A stretch of DNA of 64,000 nucleotides, taken from Oscillospiraceae bacterium (lineage in GTDB: Bacteria; Bacillota; Clostridia; Oscillospirales; Acutalibacteraceae). Shown in pieces: positions 27,318-38,036 of this stretch (the first letter of the stretch is position 1; every line of letters begins with the position of its first letter). The stretch is taken from contig SVPP01000001.1 of NCBI GenBank assembly GCA_015065765.1, positions 1 to 64,000 of the forward strand, given 5' to 3'. A program made the translations under genes and the position numbers. The notes beneath the pieces are model-generated. The model searched no databases and was not told the DNA's origin. It saw nothing but the letters and a program-made list of their open reading frames with translations.

Positions 27318-29312
27318 ATGGATAGTTATGTTGGAAAGAGAATAGACGGCAGATACGAAATAAGAGAAATTATCGGTGTGGGCGGTATGGCTGTAGTTTA
27401 CAAGGCGTACGATAACATCGATGACAGAATCGTTGCAGTAAAAATTCTTAAAGAAGAATTCCTTGCGAATGAGGAGTTCCGCCGCAGATTCAAAAACGAA
27501 TCAAAGGCTATTGCAGTGCTTTCACATCCTAACATTGTAAAGGTTTTTGACGTCAGCTTCGGCGACAGATTACAGTACATTGTTATGGAATATGTTGAAG
27601 GTATTACTCTCAAGGAATATATTGAACAGCAGCGTGTAATCAACAGCAAAGAGGTTGTTCATTTTACTACACAGATTCTCAGAGCACTTCAGCATGCACA
27701 TGACAAAGGAATTGTACATCGTGACATCAAGCCTCAGAACATAATTTTGCTTCAGAACGGTAATATTAAAGTTACGGATTTCGGCATTGCTCGCTTCAGC
27801 AGAAGTGAAACACGCACAATGACAGAATCGGCAATCGGCTCCGTTCATTATGTAAGTCCTGAACAGGCAAGAGGCGAAATGACAGACGAGAAGACAGATA
27901 TTTATTCTGTGGGCGTGCTTATGTATGAGATGCTGACGGGAGAACTTCCTTTCCAGAGTGATAATGCAATTTCTGTTGCTCTCATGCAGGTTAATGAAGA
28001 TGCCGTTCCTCCCAGTTCAATCAATGAGGATATTCCTACAGGTCTTGAACAGATTACAATGCGCGCTATGCAGAAAAATCTTCGTGAAAGATATCAGTCT
28101 GCTGCAGAAATGCTCCTTGATATCGAGGAATATAAGCGCAATCCTGCAGTCGTATTTGACTATTCATATTTTGTAGACGATAATCCTACAAAGTTTGTTT
28201 CAACAGATGACGTAAGAGCATTTTCGGGATTTTCTTCCGTATCGGAAGAGGATCCAATTCCCGGTGCTGATGAGATGCGTCTGCCTCATCCCAAAACTAA
28301 GAAGAAAAAGTCAGCTCTGCCCATTGTTGTTGGAGTTCTTGCAGGTGTACTCGTTGCTCTTCTGCTTGCAGTTGGTTTCATTTTCTTCCAGGATGATATA
28401 AAGGGAATTTTCTCATTCAGCAGAACTGTTCCTGATTTTGTAGGCATGAATTATTACAACGAAATCAAGGGTAAGTCAGAATACGAAAAATTCAACATTG
28501 AAATTGTTGAAACACAGTCAAGTGCCCATGATGATGGCGAGGTTATTGCACAGACACCTGAACAGGGTACTAAGGTTAAAGGTGATGATGAGATCGTTTT
28601 AACAGTTGCTGTGCTTGAAACAGAATCAATGATGCCCGATTTTGAAAATGAAGATATATTCACTGTCCGTGAACAGCTTAATGCTATGGGACTTAAGTTT
28701 GTTGAACTTAAGGAGAACAGCGAAACTGTTGATGATGGCAATGTTATCAGAACAGAGCCTGCTGCAGGTTCAAGTGTAAATGTGGGTGACACTGTTACTA
28801 TTTACATCTGCGAAAAAGATAACGCAACAGTTCAGGTTCCCGACATTGTTACAATGTCTCCTGAAATGGCAAAACTTGAGCTTGAATCAGTTGGTCTCAC
28901 ACTTGACACAAACTACACTTCAGAGGCAAGCATGACCGTGCCCGAAGGATACATTGTCAGATGTGAACCCGTTGTAGGTGCTCCTGTTGCAGAGGGAACA
29001 GCAATCAAGGTTGTTCTCAGTCTCGGTCAGAAAGCGACCACAAGAGATATAAGTATTATGTTGCCTTCATCAGGTATGGGCTCGATTGTTTATAAGCTTA
29101 ATGGCAATACTGTTCATACAGTGCCGTCATATACATTCTACGGACAGATGTACACAACTTCTGTCACAGGTGTGGGTGCTTCCGATGCAGTTGAGGTTTA
29201 TGTAAATGATAACCTTTATTTCTCGTGCTATGTTGACTTTACTTCAACACCGCCTACTGTATCAAATGCAACAGACTACACAGGTACTATTGATTACGGA
29301 ACCTTATATTGA
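27318..29312 (+). CDS. prkC: PASTA-domain serine/threonine protein kinase
   Basis: 664 residues. Kinase domain 1-270 with GVGGMAVVYKA, catalytic Lys in VAVKIL, HRDIKPQN, DFG and SPEQARGE. A juxtamembrane stretch leads to one helix near 332-357 (LPIVVGVLAGVLVALLLAVGFIFF). Three extracytoplasmic PASTA repeats follow (start near 365, 435 and 505), then an extra beta-rich domain of about 85 residues. PASTA domains bind muropeptides or lipid II. Order prpC-prkC-rsgA is the canonical Firmicutes cluster. Confidence 0.95.
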   Translation: MDSYVGKRIDGRYEIREIIGVGGMAVVYKAYDNIDDRIVAVKILKEEFLANEEFRRRFKNESKAIAVLSHPNIVKVFDVSFGDRLQYIVMEYVEGITLKEYIEQQRVINSKEVVHFTTQILRALQHAHDKGIVHRDIKPQNIILLQNGNIKVTDFGIARFSRSETRTMTESAIGSVHYVSPEQARGEMTDEKTDIYSVGVLMYEMLTGELPFQSDNAISVALMQVNEDAVPPSSINEDIPTGLEQITMRAMQKNLRERYQSAAEMLLDIEEYKRNPAVVFDYSYFVDDNPTKFVSTDDVRAFSGFSSVSEEDPIPGADEMRLPHPKTKKKKSALPIVVGVLAGVLVALLLAVGFIFFQDDIKGIFSFSRTVPDFVGMNYYNEIKGKSEYEKFNIEIVETQSSAHDDGEVIAQTPEQGTKVKGDDEIVLTVAVLETESMMPDFENEDIFTVREQLNAMGLKFVELKENSETVDDGNVIRTEPAAGSSVNVGDTVTIYICEKDNATVQVPDIVTMSPEMAKLELESVGLTLDTNYTSEASMTVPEGYIVRCEPVVGAPVAEGTAIKVVLSLGQKATTRDISIMLPSSGMGSIVYKLNGNTVHTVPSYTFYGQMYTTSVTGVGASDAVEVYVNDNLYFSCYVDFTSTPPTVSNATDYTGTIDYGTLY

Positions 29313-29330
29313 TTTTAGGAGTTGACTTTT

Positions 29331-30212
29331 TTGCAGCAACTTGAAGGAACAATAATAAAAGGTATCGGCGGCTTCTACTATGTGGAAGTCGCTGATGACA
29401 TATACGAATGCAAGGCAAGAGGTGTATTCCGCAAGAATAAAATTTCTCCTTTGCCGGGAGACAGAGTGAAATTCACGGTCAATAACGGTGCTGAGAATAC
29501 AATTGATGAAATTCTTTCCAGGAGAAATGTTCTTGTAAGACCTCCTATAGCAAACATTGACAGGCTTTTTGTTGTTACTTCTGTCTGCGAGCCAAAGCCG
29601 AACACTTTGGTTATAGATAAGCTTATTGCTGTCGCAGAGAAAAATAACATTGAGCCAATACTCGTTATTACAAAAAATGACCTTGGAGATTCATCTGAAC
29701 TTCAGAATATCTACACAACAGCAGGTTTTGAAACTGTTGTGACATCTGCTGAAACAGGTGAGGGTGGGGAGAAAATAAAAGAGCTGATCGAAGGTCATAT
29801 CAGTGCTTTTGCAGGTAACACAGGTGTCGGTAAATCTTCTTTGCTTAACAGCGTGGATTCTTCTCTTTCTTTACAGACGGGTGAAATCAGTGATAAGCTT
29901 GGCAGAGGCAGACATACAACAAGACACATAGAACTTTTCAAAATCTGTGGCGGTTATATCGCTGATACACCGGGATTTTCCTCACTTGATTTTCAGAATG
30001 CAGAAAAGATTTTAAAAGACGAGCTTCCTTTCTGTTTCCGTGAGTTTGAGGAGTATCTCGGCACATGCAAGTTTTCTACTTGTTCACACACCTATGATAA
30101 AGGATGCAAAATTATTGAGGCTGTGAATGAAGGCAAAATACATCCCTCAAGACATGAAAACTATGTTGCTATGTATAATGAAGTTAAAGATTTAAAAGAA
30201 TGGGAATTATAA
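29331..30212 (+). CDS. rsgA: ribosome small subunit GTPase RsgA
   Basis: 293 residues from TTG at 29331; the TTG at 29322 directly follows AGGAG, with no room for initiation. N-terminal OB fold (GTIIKGIGGFYYVEV), then a circularly permuted GTPase with G4 TKND before G1 GNTGVGKSSLLN and G3 DTPGF. The C-terminal zinc knuckle is CKFSTCSHTYDKGC. It matures 30S subunits. Bacillus carries rpe and thiN between rsgA and spoVM; here they are replaced by one small membrane peptide gene. Confidence 0.95.
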   Translation: MQQLEGTIIKGIGGFYYVEVADDIYECKARGVFRKNKISPLPGDRVKFTVNNGAENTIDEILSRRNVLVRPPIANIDRLFVVTSVCEPKPNTLVIDKLIAVAEKNNIEPILVITKNDLGDSSELQNIYTTAGFETVVTSAETGEGGEKIKELIEGHISAFAGNTGVGKSSLLNSVDSSLSLQTGEISDKLGRGRHTTRHIELFKICGGYIADTPGFSSLDFQNAEKILKDELPFCFREFEEYLGTCKFSTCSHTYDKGCKIIEAVNEGKIHPSRHENYVAMYNEVKDLKEWEL

Positions 30213-30217
30213 TTTTG

Positions 30218-30247
30218 AAGGCTGATTCAATCTGAATCAGCCTTTCA
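30218..30247 (+). terminator. hairpin after rsgA
   Basis: AAGGCTGATTCA and TGAATCAGCCTTT form a near-perfect stem around ATC, followed by a short T-rich stretch (CCTTTCAC). A weak U-tail suggests partial termination before the two small downstream genes. Confidence 0.6.
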
Positions 30248-30303
30248 CACTTATTTTACACATGAATATAATAAAAATGACAGTGAATTAGTGGGGTGAG
30301 TGT

Positions 30304-30453
30304 ATGAGAAGGCGTAGAAACTGTGGCTTAGGAATTATTCTTGTAGCTTTTGGAATAGGGCTTTTTATTGCCTGCTGCTTTCCATCATCATTTCTTGTAG
30401 CTGTTATAGCTCTGGCAATTGTTCTGATTGGTATTGCCATTTGCAGAAATTAA
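30304..30453 (+). CDS. small membrane peptide (49 aa)
   Basis: ATG at 30304 is preceded by GGGGTGAG. The peptide starts MRRRRNCGLGIILVAFGIG, with a positively charged head and two hydrophobic stretches split by CCFPSSF. It ends ICRN. A strong GGAGG follows immediately for the spoVM-like gene. The pattern resembles small conserved clostridial peptides I have seen near this locus, but I cannot assign a function. A membrane-inserted hairpin is the simplest prediction. Confidence 0.7.
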   Translation: MRRRRNCGLGIILVAFGIGLFIACCFPSSFLVAVIALAIVLIGIAICRN

Positions 30454-30468
30454 TTGGAGGTAAGCGGT

Positions 30469-30561
30469 ATGAAAGTAATTGTTTTCAAGAATCCAAAAGT
30501 TATCAGCGGTTTACTCAGAATGATTTTCGGAATTAAAAAGCAGGATTTTTCAAACAGTTAA
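30469..30561 (+). CDS. spoVM: SpoVM-like spore morphogenetic peptide (30 aa)
   Basis: ATG at 30469 lies 8 bp after GGAGG (30456-30460). The peptide begins MKVIVFKNPKVISGLLRMIF and ends GIKKQDFSNS. It aligns with the 26-residue Bacillus SpoVM (MKFYTIKLPKFLGGIVRAML...) at Met-Lys, Lys7, Pro9-Lys10, Gly14, Arg17 and the downstream Gly. SpoVM is an amphipathic helix that recognises positive curvature of the forespore and anchors SpoIVA. The location, downstream of prpC-prkC-rsgA, is the same as in Bacillus, which strongly supports the call. Confidence 0.88.
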   Translation: MKVIVFKNPKVISGLLRMIFGIKKQDFSNS

Positions 30562-30566
30562 CGGTA

Positions 30567-30599
30567 CATACTGCAGAGCTTGCTCTGCGGTATTTTTTA
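30567..30599 (+). terminator. intrinsic terminator after spoVM
   Basis: ATACTGCAGAGC pairs with GCTCTGCGGTAT (one G-U pair) and runs into TATTTTTTAT. It closes the long plus-strand run that began near 6400. Confidence 0.85.
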
Positions 30600-30602
30600 T
30601 GC

Positions 30603-30632
30603 TTGACAATATTAAAAAGAGGGTGTTATACT
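30603..30632 (+). promoter_or_regulatory. promoter for the GH38-like gene
   Basis: Perfect TTGACA (30603-30608), 18-bp spacer, TATACT (30627-30632), then GGAGGAGG before the ATG at 30674. Confidence 0.75.
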
Positions 30633-30673
30633 GATGTAAAATACCTGATGTAATCAGGAGGAGGCAAAATAAA

Positions 30674-33109
30674 ATGGAAAACAAACCTTTATACATTTTA
30701 TCTTACGACCACGGTGGCTTTGTGCTGTGGGGTAATGCAGTAAAACCGCGTCTTAAGGAACTTGTTGAGTGGATGGAAAAATATCCGAAACTCAAAGTTG
30801 GTCTTGATTATGAATCCTTTACTTTTGATGAATATTCAAAGGTTGATCCTGAAATAATGGAGCTCATTACTTATTTGCTTGAGAAATATCCTGACAGAGT
30901 TGGTCTCGGTGCAACAACATATGGTCAGCCCTTGTCACTGTTCATTTCTGAAGAATCCAATATCCGTCAGCTTACATATGCTATCCGTACAAATCTTAAG
31001 CATTTTGGTCAGACACCGAGTGTTTATGCTATTTCTGAATTTGCACTTAACAATCAGACTCCTCAGATGGCAAAACTTTGCGGATATAAAGGTGCTATTC
31101 TCCGTTCACACGTTATGGGTTACGGTTACACTAAGAACTTTGATTTACCCTGGGGCCGCTGGATCGGTAAAGATTTGTCGGAAATCCCGGCTGTTCCCAC
31201 ATACGAGGAGCAGGGAAGAGGTTTCAACTGCACAACTCTTGATAACTGGATTATGTCTCGTTGGCCGAGAGAGGGTTGTTATTGGTCTCTTGAAGAATTT
31301 GAAGAAAAGTTCAAGCATATTTCTCCGCTGCTTGCATCAAGATATGATGACCTTACACAGGAAGTACAGGATATTACTGAATACATTGAAACTAAAGATG
31401 ATTATAAATATGTTCTTCTTGAAGATTTGCCTGAACTTTACGGCGAAGCAAAAGAAGAAATGCGTACAAACGATAACGATTTCCATGTACAGATGCCTTG
31501 GGGTTACTGCGGCAATGAAATTTTCAATGGTTGCCGTGAGTCAGAAGTTGCTGCTGTACAGGCTGAAAAACTTAACGCCCTTGCAGTAATGCTTGGTGGT
31601 ACTCCTATGCAGGAAAAACTTGAACAAGCATGGAAGTACGCACTTGTAGCACAACATCATGATGTTACAATCTGCGGCCTTCTTGATTTGTCAAGAAGAT
31701 TTATTCCTGATTCACTCAAACTTTCATCTGAAGTTAAGGATGCTTCTCTTGAAGTTATTAAGAAACGTTTCGCAGACAAGAATGATGATTCACTTCTTGT
31801 AATTAACTCACATTCTTTCGAAATTGATGAATGGATAGAAGCACCCGTAAATGGTGATGTTACAGCATTTGACGGTGATAAAGAACTTGTATGTGAAATG
31901 TCAGAGGATAAAAAATCGATACGTATCAATGTAAAGGGAGAACCTTTCACTGTAAAGAAAATCACTTTACAACCTACGACGGAGAAAAATACTTCTGCAT
32001 TTTCATGGGATGAGAGCGCAGGCGTGCTTAAAACACCTGTTTATAATGTAAAACTGACAGACAAGGGTATCGCTTATATTGAAGATGCAGCCCGGAATAA
32101 ACGTATTTTTGATAATGGTGAGGGTGAGCTTTTCACAGCGTATGTTGTGGACGGTAATTATTCTTCTTTCGGTAAATGGAATGTATTTGTTTCATCTCAC
32201 AGTGCAAAAGCAGTGTTTGAAGGTAACGTAAGCACTATCCCATGCCGCTTTGAAATGAACTTCTATGGCAAACAGACACGAATTGATTGTAAAGCAAAAT
32301 TTGAACTTCACGGCGAAACGGTAGGTCATACAGATCTTTCAGAAGGACTAAAAAAATCCATTACTATTGATGGTCACAGACATGAAGAAAAAATGAATTT
32401 CATTATGAATATGTGTCTTGACGAAAACAGAAGAATGGTACGAGATCTGCCTTTCTCAATTTCTGACTGGAATGGTGCTGTACGCAAAAATGAGTCATAC
32501 TGGTATCCTGAAGATGATATCAGATATGATGAAGAAGTGTCAGCTGAAGAATCTTTTGCAAGCACAACTTATATGCAGGGTATTTACTGGCTTGGCATGA
32601 ATGATAAAAATAACGGTATTGCCGTATTCAACCGTGGTTGTATGGGTTCACTCATTCAGGGAAACCGACTTGAAATCCCGCTTTTATATTCAGGTAAATA
32701 TATGTGTGGTGACAGAATTCTTGAAGGTATTTTTGAAGATGAGTTTGCACTCTTCCCGTACGACGGAACAGTTTCAGATGCTGATATTCACAGAAACGCT
32801 ATGTCTTATGCTTATCAGCCTACAGTCCTTTCTCTTGAAAAGGGTGAGGGTGATATGAATGAAATGAATATTGCTGATTTCAGTGCAGATAGTGGCGAAG
32901 TTATTCTTACAACATTCTATCCTGAAGATGGTGCGATTTTTGCTCGTTTCTGCAATTTCTCAGACTCTTCAGCAACTGCAACTTTCAATCTTGCTGACAG
33001 TAAAAACATGGTTGAAACTGATTTGTTAGGTAATGTGACTTCTGATGTTTCAGACGGTAAACTCAGTTTCAGACCTTGGGAAATCAAAACAGTTAAAATT
33101 TCAATCTGA
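30674..33109 (+). CDS. glycoside hydrolase family 38-like protein (alpha-mannosidase related)
   Basis: 811 residues with no signal peptide, so cytoplasmic. The N-terminal YILSYDHGGFVLWGN, the ISEFALNNQTPQMAKLCGYKG segment and AQHHDVTICGLLDLSRR parallel the metal site, acid/base region and QxHDxxxG motif of GH38 catalytic domains. A beta-rich region follows (residues about 380-810). Similarity is remote, and the classic HxDxxW is altered. Substrate could be an alpha-mannoside or another glycan. It has its own promoter and terminator and no transporter beside it. Moderately sure of fold, not of substrate. Confidence 0.68.
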   Translation: MENKPLYILSYDHGGFVLWGNAVKPRLKELVEWMEKYPKLKVGLDYESFTFDEYSKVDPEIMELITYLLEKYPDRVGLGATTYGQPLSLFISEESNIRQLTYAIRTNLKHFGQTPSVYAISEFALNNQTPQMAKLCGYKGAILRSHVMGYGYTKNFDLPWGRWIGKDLSEIPAVPTYEEQGRGFNCTTLDNWIMSRWPREGCYWSLEEFEEKFKHISPLLASRYDDLTQEVQDITEYIETKDDYKYVLLEDLPELYGEAKEEMRTNDNDFHVQMPWGYCGNEIFNGCRESEVAAVQAEKLNALAVMLGGTPMQEKLEQAWKYALVAQHHDVTICGLLDLSRRFIPDSLKLSSEVKDASLEVIKKRFADKNDDSLLVINSHSFEIDEWIEAPVNGDVTAFDGDKELVCEMSEDKKSIRINVKGEPFTVKKITLQPTTEKNTSAFSWDESAGVLKTPVYNVKLTDKGIAYIEDAARNKRIFDNGEGELFTAYVVDGNYSSFGKWNVFVSSHSAKAVFEGNVSTIPCRFEMNFYGKQTRIDCKAKFELHGETVGHTDLSEGLKKSITIDGHRHEEKMNFIMNMCLDENRRMVRDLPFSISDWNGAVRKNESYWYPEDDIRYDEEVSAEESFASTTYMQGIYWLGMNDKNNGIAVFNRGCMGSLIQGNRLEIPLLYSGKYMCGDRILEGIFEDEFALFPYDGTVSDADIHRNAMSYAYQPTVLSLEKGEGDMNEMNIADFSADSGEVILTTFYPEDGAIFARFCNFSDSSATATFNLADSKNMVETDLLGNVTSDVSDGKLSFRPWEIKTVKISI

Positions 33110-33115
33110 TTTATT

Positions 33116-33146
33116 TTAACCGACTGGAAACAGTCGGTTAATTTTT
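33116..33146 (+). terminator. intrinsic terminator after the GH38-like gene
   Basis: TTAACCGACTG / CAGTCGGTTAA form an 11-bp stem with a GAAA tetraloop, followed by TTTTT. Confidence 0.9.
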
Positions 33147-33156
33147 GAAAAAATGG

Positions 33157-33170
33157 TAAACATTTGTTCG
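33157..33170 (+). promoter_or_regulatory. candidate LexA (SOS) box upstream of uvrB
   Basis: TAAACATTTGTTCG matches the Gram-positive LexA consensus CGAACRNRYGTTYG at about 11 of 14 positions, with an intact right half. It lies 18 bp upstream of the uvrB -35 box. The left half is imperfect, so this is tentative. Confidence 0.4.
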
Positions 33171-33188
33171 GAAAATTTTGTTTAACTA

Positions 33189-33217
33189 TTTACAATTAAA
33201 ATTTTATAGTTTATAAT
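33189..33217 (+). promoter_or_regulatory. promoter of the uvrB-uvrA run
   Basis: TTTACA (33189-33194), 17-bp spacer, perfect TATAAT (33212-33217), followed by AAGGAGG before the uvrB ATG at 33241. Confidence 0.7.
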
Positions 33218-33240
33218 TAAATAGTTAAGGAGGTGCAGCT

Positions 33241-35202
33241 ATGGATAAGTTTGAATTACACTCACCGTATAAACCTACAGGTGACCAGCCACAGGCTATT
33301 AAAGTTTTAGTTGACGGCGTGAACAAAGGGTATAACGAGCAGACGCTTCTCGGTGTTACCGGTTCGGGTAAAACCTTTACAATGGCAAATATAATTGCAG
33401 AGCTCAACAGACCAACATTGGTACTGGCCCATAACAAAACTCTTGCTGCACAGCTTTGCTCAGAATTCAGGGAATTTTTTCCAAATAATGCAGTTGAATA
33501 TTTTGTTTCTTATTACGATTACTATCAGCCTGAAGCATATGTGCCTTCAACTGATACCTATATCGAAAAGGATTCCTCAATTAATGAAGAAATTGAAAAA
33601 CTTCGTCATTCTGCAACTGCAGCTCTCAGTGAACGAAGAGATGTTATAATCGTTGCCAGTGTGTCTTGTATTTACACTCTCGGTGACCCTATAGATTATA
33701 GAAATATGGTCATTTCTCTCAGAACAGGAATGGAGAAAAACCGTGATGATTTAATCAGCAAACTTGTTGAACTTCAATATGAAAGAAATGATGTCAATTT
33801 CATCAGAAATAAATTCCGAGTGCGTGGAGATGTTGTTGAGATTTATCCAGTTTATTCAAATGATAAGGCAATCAGAGTTGAGTTCTTCGGCGATGAAATC
33901 GACAGAATTTGTGAGATAAATGCTTTAACGGGAACAGTGTTGGCAACTTTGTCACACGTTGCAATTTACCCTGCATCACACTACGTTGTTTCAAAGGACA
34001 GACTTGAAGAATCAATAAAAGAAATTTTTGAAGAAATGGTTCAGAGATATGCTGAATTTGAAGAGCAGGGAAAACTTCTTGAGGCGCAGAGAATCAAACA
34101 AAGAACAGAATATGATATCGAAATGCTCCGTGAAACAGGTTTCTGTAAGGGTATTGAAAACTATTCAAGAATTATGTCGCGCAGAGAACCCGGTTCTGTT
34201 CCTAATACATTGCTTGATTATTTTCCGGATGATTTTCTTTTGTTCGTTGATGAATCCCACGTAATGTTACCTCAGGTCAGAGCAATGTTTGCAGGTGACA
34301 GAGCGAGAAAAGAAAACCTTGTGGAATTCGGTTTCAGACTTCCATCAGCTTTTGACAACAGACCTTTGAAATTCGATGAATTCTATGAAAAGGTTGGACA
34401 GAAAATATTTGTAAGTGCAACACCAGGTGATTTTGAAAAAGAAAAAAGCATGCAGATTGCTGAACAGGTTATCAGACCAACAGGACTTCTTGATCCTGAA
34501 ATTTCTGTCAGACCTGTTGAAGGTCAGATTGATGACCTTGTTTCTGAAATCAATTTAAGAGCAGAAAAAGGTGAGAGAACACTTGTTACCACTCTCACAA
34601 AGAAGATGGCAGAGGATTTAACTGATTACTTTGAAAATCTTTCAATCAAGGTCAGATATATGCATTATGACGTTGATACAATCGAGAGAATGGAAATCAT
34701 CAGAGACCTGAGAACAGGTGAGTTTGATGTGCTTGTGGGCATTAATCTTTTGCGTGAAGGTCTTGATATTCCCGAAGTTTCTCTGGTTGCGATTCTTGAC
34801 GCTGATAAGGAAGGATTTCTACGTTCTGAAACTTCACTTATTCAGACTATCGGCAGGGCAGCAAGAAATGCAAACGGTCAGGTTATTATGTATGCAGACG
34901 AGCTTACTCCATCAATGGAAAGGGCAATTAATGAAACTTATCGCAGACGCGAAAAACAGATGAAATATAACGAGGAAAATGGTATAATTCCGACAACAAT
35001 CAAGAAGGATGTAAGAGAAATTCTTGAGATTTCAAGTAAAGATACCAAAGATAAAAAATCCTCCAAACACATGAGCAGAAAAGAGCGTGAAGAGTTAATC
35101 GAACGCTTGACAAGAGAAATGAAAGCGGCAGCTAAAATACTTGAATTTGAACACGCTGCGGCACTCAGAGACAGAATTGAAAAGCTAAGGCAGGGAAAAT
35201 AA
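33241..35202 (+). CDS. uvrB: excinuclease ABC subunit B
   Basis: 653 residues. Walker [11 protein letters not shown], the beta-hairpin region [47 protein letters not shown] (DExH), helicase motif [19 protein letters not shown] and the C-terminal UvrC-binding UVR motif ([20 protein letters not shown]) are all present. It verifies damage and recruits UvrC in nucleotide excision repair. uvrA begins 2 bp after the stop. Confidence 0.97.
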   Translation: MDKFELHSPYKPTGDQPQAIKVLVDGVNKGYNEQTLLGVTGSGKTFTMANIIAELNRPTLVLAHNKTLAAQLCSEFREFFPNNAVEYFVSYYDYYQPEAYVPSTDTYIEKDSSINEEIEKLRHSATAALSERRDVIIVASVSCIYTLGDPIDYRNMVISLRTGMEKNRDDLISKLVELQYERNDVNFIRNKFRVRGDVVEIYPVYSNDKAIRVEFFGDEIDRICEINALTGTVLATLSHVAIYPASHYVVSKDRLEESIKEIFEEMVQRYAEFEEQGKLLEAQRIKQRTEYDIEMLRETGFCKGIENYSRIMSRREPGSVPNTLLDYFPDDFLLFVDESHVMLPQVRAMFAGDRARKENLVEFGFRLPSAFDNRPLKFDEFYEKVGQKIFVSATPGDFEKEKSMQIAEQVIRPTGLLDPEISVRPVEGQIDDLVSEINLRAEKGERTLVTTLTKKMAEDLTDYFENLSIKVRYMHYDVDTIERMEIIRDLRTGEFDVLVGINLLREGLDIPEVSLVAILDADKEGFLRSETSLIQTIGRAARNANGQVIMYADELTPSMERAINETYRRREKQMKYNEENGIIPTTIKKDVREILEISSKDTKDKKSSKHMSRKEREELIERLTREMKAAAKILEFEHAAALRDRIEKLRQGK

Positions 35203-35203
35203 A

Positions 35204-38035
35204 TTGCAGAAAAATATTGTGATTAAAGGTGCAAAAGAACACAATCTCAAAAATGTTGATATCGAATTGCCGAGAGACAAGCTTATAGTTTTTACCGGAC
35301 TTTCAGGTTCAGGTAAGTCATCTCTTGCTTTTGACACTATTTACGCTGAAGGTCAGCGCAGATACGTTGAATCTCTTTCGTCTTATGCAAGACAGTTTCT
35401 CGGTCAGATGGAAAAGCCAAATGTTGACTACATTGAAGGCTTGTCTCCGGCTATATCTATCGATCAGAAAACAACTTCAAAAAATCCACGTTCGACCGTA
35501 GGCACAGTAACAGAAATTTATGACTATCTGAGACTTTTATACGCAAGAATTGGTGTGCCTCATTGTCCCGTATGCGGAAAAGAAATTTCAAGACAGACAG
35601 TTGATCAAATTGTCGATAAGGTAATGCAGCTTGAGACGTCAACTAAAATTCAGATCATGTCACCGATTATCAAAGGTAAAAAAGGTGAACATGTCAAGGA
35701 ACTTGACAGTGCGAGAAAATCAGGTTTTGTAAGAGTCAGGATTGACGGAATAATTTATGATCTTTCTGAAGAAATCAAGCTTGAAAAGAATAAAAAGCAT
35801 AATATAGATGTTGTGGTTGACAGACTTGTTATGAAAGATGACATTAAAGGAAGACTTGCTGATTCAATTGAAACAGCTGCAAGCCTTTCAGACGGCATTG
35901 TTCTTGTTGATGTTATAGGTAAAGAGGAACTTCTGTTTTCACAGAATTTTGCTTGTCCTGAACATGGAAGTTCAATCGACGAACTGACACCGAGAATGTT
36001 TTCGTTTAACAATCCGTTCGGTGCGTGTCCTACGTGTTCGGGTCTCGGTGTTTCCAAGAAGATAAATCCTGATCTTGTGATTCCGGATAAAACTCTCTCA
36101 ATCCGTGGGGGAGCTATTAAAGGTACAGGCTGGAGCAATGCAGATAAAGGCACTATTGCTGAAATGTACTATGAAGGAATAGCGAATAAATACGGATTTA
36201 CGCTTGATACTCCTGTGAAGGATATTCCTGCTGAAGGTCTTGACGCTCTTCTTTTCGGAACAAACGGTGAAAAAATTAAGATGACACGCAAAAACGAATA
36301 TGGTACAGGTTCTTATTTTACTGATTTTGAGGGCGTCATAAACAATCTTCAGAGAAGATATGACAGTACAACAAGTGAATGGTCGAGAGCAGACATTGAA
36401 CAGTACATGGATGACAGCACTTGTCCTGATTGCGGTGGTGCGAGATTGAAAAAAGAGTCTCTTGCAGTTACTGTCGGCGGAATAAATATAGACGAATTTA
36501 CACAGAAAACTATTGTTGAGGCTATTGACTTTATTGACAATCTCAAATTGTCCGACAGAGATAAATCAATCGCCACACTTATTATAAGAGAAATTAGGGA
36601 CAGATTGAATTTCCTTAATTCAGTTGGACTTTCCTATCTTACGCTTTCAAGACAGTCAGGCACTCTTTCAGGCGGTGAAAGTCAGAGAATAAGACTTGCT
36701 ACACAGATTGGCTCTTCACTGACAGGCGTTCTTTATGTTCTCGATGAGCCGAGTATAGGCTTGCATCAGAGGGATAATCAGAAACTTCTTGCTACATTGA
36801 AACAGCTTCGTGACCTTGGTAACACACTGATTGTTGTTGAGCATGATGAAGAAACAATGGAGCAATCCGACTTCCTTGTTGATATCGGTCCCGGTGCAGG
36901 TATACACGGAGGTAATGTGATTTTTGCGGGTGAATATAAAGATATTCTTGATTGTGAAGATTCTCTTACAGGCCAGTATCTCAGCGGTAAGAAACAAATT
37001 CCAATTCCGGAAAACAGAAGGAAGGGTAACGGCACTTCACTGAAAATTATCAGTGCAAGTCAGAATAATTTACAGAATGTCGATGTTGAAATTCCCTTGG
37101 GAAAATTCGTCTGCGTTACAGGCGTTTCAGGTTCAGGAAAATCATCGCTTATCAATGAAATACTTTATAAAAAGCTTGCAAATGAACTTAACGGTGCAAG
37201 GAAGATAGTAGGTAAGCATGACAGAATTGAGGGCATTGATTTGCTTGATAAAGTAATTGACATTGACCAGTCACCAATCGGCAGAACACCACGTTCTAAC
37301 CCTGCAACATATACAGGAGTTTTCAATGATATCAGAGAATTATTTGCTTCTACTGCTGATTCAAAGAAGCATGGTTTCAGCGCAAGCAGATTTTCTTTTA
37401 ATGTTAAAGGCGGTCGCTGTGAGGCATGTCAGGGTGACGGCATTGTGAAGATAGAAATGCATTTTCTTGCAGATATTTACGTACCTTGCGAGGTGTGCAA
37501 AGGCCAGAGATATAACAGAGAGACATTAGAAATCAAATACAAAGGCAAGAGCATCAGTGATGTTCTTGAAATGACAGTTGAAGAAGGTCTTGAATTTTTC
37601 TCAGCAATTCCTAAAATTAAAAGAAAGCTTCAGACACTTTATGATGTTGGTCTTGGTTATGTGAAAATCGGTCAGCCTGCAACTACTCTTTCAGGCGGTG
37701 AAGCACAGAGAGTTAAACTTTCAACTGAACTTTCAAGGGTTTCAACAGGCAAGACGATTTATATTCTCGATGAGCCTACAACAGGTCTTCACACTGCTGA
37801 TGTTCACAGACTTATTGATGTTCTTCAACGACTTGTTGATGCAGGAAATACTGTTCTCGTTATTGAACACAACCTTGATGTCATAAAGTCAGCGGACCAT
37901 GTTATTGATTTAGGTCCCGAAGGTGGCTCAGGCGGCGGTCTTATCGTCGCTGAAGGTACACCTGAAGAAGTCGCACAAACCAAAGGCTCATATACAGGCG
38001 AATTCCTGAAAAAAGTTTTGAATGGTGGTGCTTGA
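35204..38035 (+). CDS. uvrA: excinuclease ABC subunit A
   Basis: 943 residues, TTG start with GCAGGG upstream. Two ABC ATPase modules: Walker [24 protein letters not shown] and [15 protein letters not shown]; signatures [12 protein letters not shown] and [12 protein letters not shown]. Zinc modules show [25 protein letters not shown] and [14 protein letters not shown]...[14 protein letters not shown]. The order uvrB-uvrA is usual for Clostridia. The damage-sensing dimer hands lesions to UvrB. Confidence 0.97.
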   Translation: MQKNIVIKGAKEHNLKNVDIELPRDKLIVFTGLSGSGKSSLAFDTIYAEGQRRYVESLSSYARQFLGQMEKPNVDYIEGLSPAISIDQKTTSKNPRSTVGTVTEIYDYLRLLYARIGVPHCPVCGKEISRQTVDQIVDKVMQLETSTKIQIMSPIIKGKKGEHVKELDSARKSGFVRVRIDGIIYDLSEEIKLEKNKKHNIDVVVDRLVMKDDIKGRLADSIETAASLSDGIVLVDVIGKEELLFSQNFACPEHGSSIDELTPRMFSFNNPFGACPTCSGLGVSKKINPDLVIPDKTLSIRGGAIKGTGWSNADKGTIAEMYYEGIANKYGFTLDTPVKDIPAEGLDALLFGTNGEKIKMTRKNEYGTGSYFTDFEGVINNLQRRYDSTTSEWSRADIEQYMDDSTCPDCGGARLKKESLAVTVGGINIDEFTQKTIVEAIDFIDNLKLSDRDKSIATLIIREIRDRLNFLNSVGLSYLTLSRQSGTLSGGESQRIRLATQIGSSLTGVLYVLDEPSIGLHQRDNQKLLATLKQLRDLGNTLIVVEHDEETMEQSDFLVDIGPGAGIHGGNVIFAGEYKDILDCEDSLTGQYLSGKKQIPIPENRRKGNGTSLKIISASQNNLQNVDVEIPLGKFVCVTGVSGSGKSSLINEILYKKLANELNGARKIVGKHDRIEGIDLLDKVIDIDQSPIGRTPRSNPATYTGVFNDIRELFASTADSKKHGFSASRFSFNVKGGRCEACQGDGIVKIEMHFLADIYVPCEVCKGQRYNRETLEIKYKGKSISDVLEMTVEEGLEFFSAIPKIKRKLQTLYDVGLGYVKIGQPATTLSGGEAQRVKLSTELSRVSTGKTIYILDEPTTGLHTADVHRLIDVLQRLVDAGNTVLVIEHNLDVIKSADHVIDLGPEGGSGGGLIVAEGTPEEVAQTKGSYTGEFLKKVLNGGA

Positions 38036-38036
38036 G

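Noticed and set aside
33178..33195. Rex-like site TTGTTTAACTATTTACAA at the uvrB promoter
   Set aside because: It matches 12 of 14 positions but in very A+T-rich DNA, and uvrB is not a typical Rex target. Chance match most likely.
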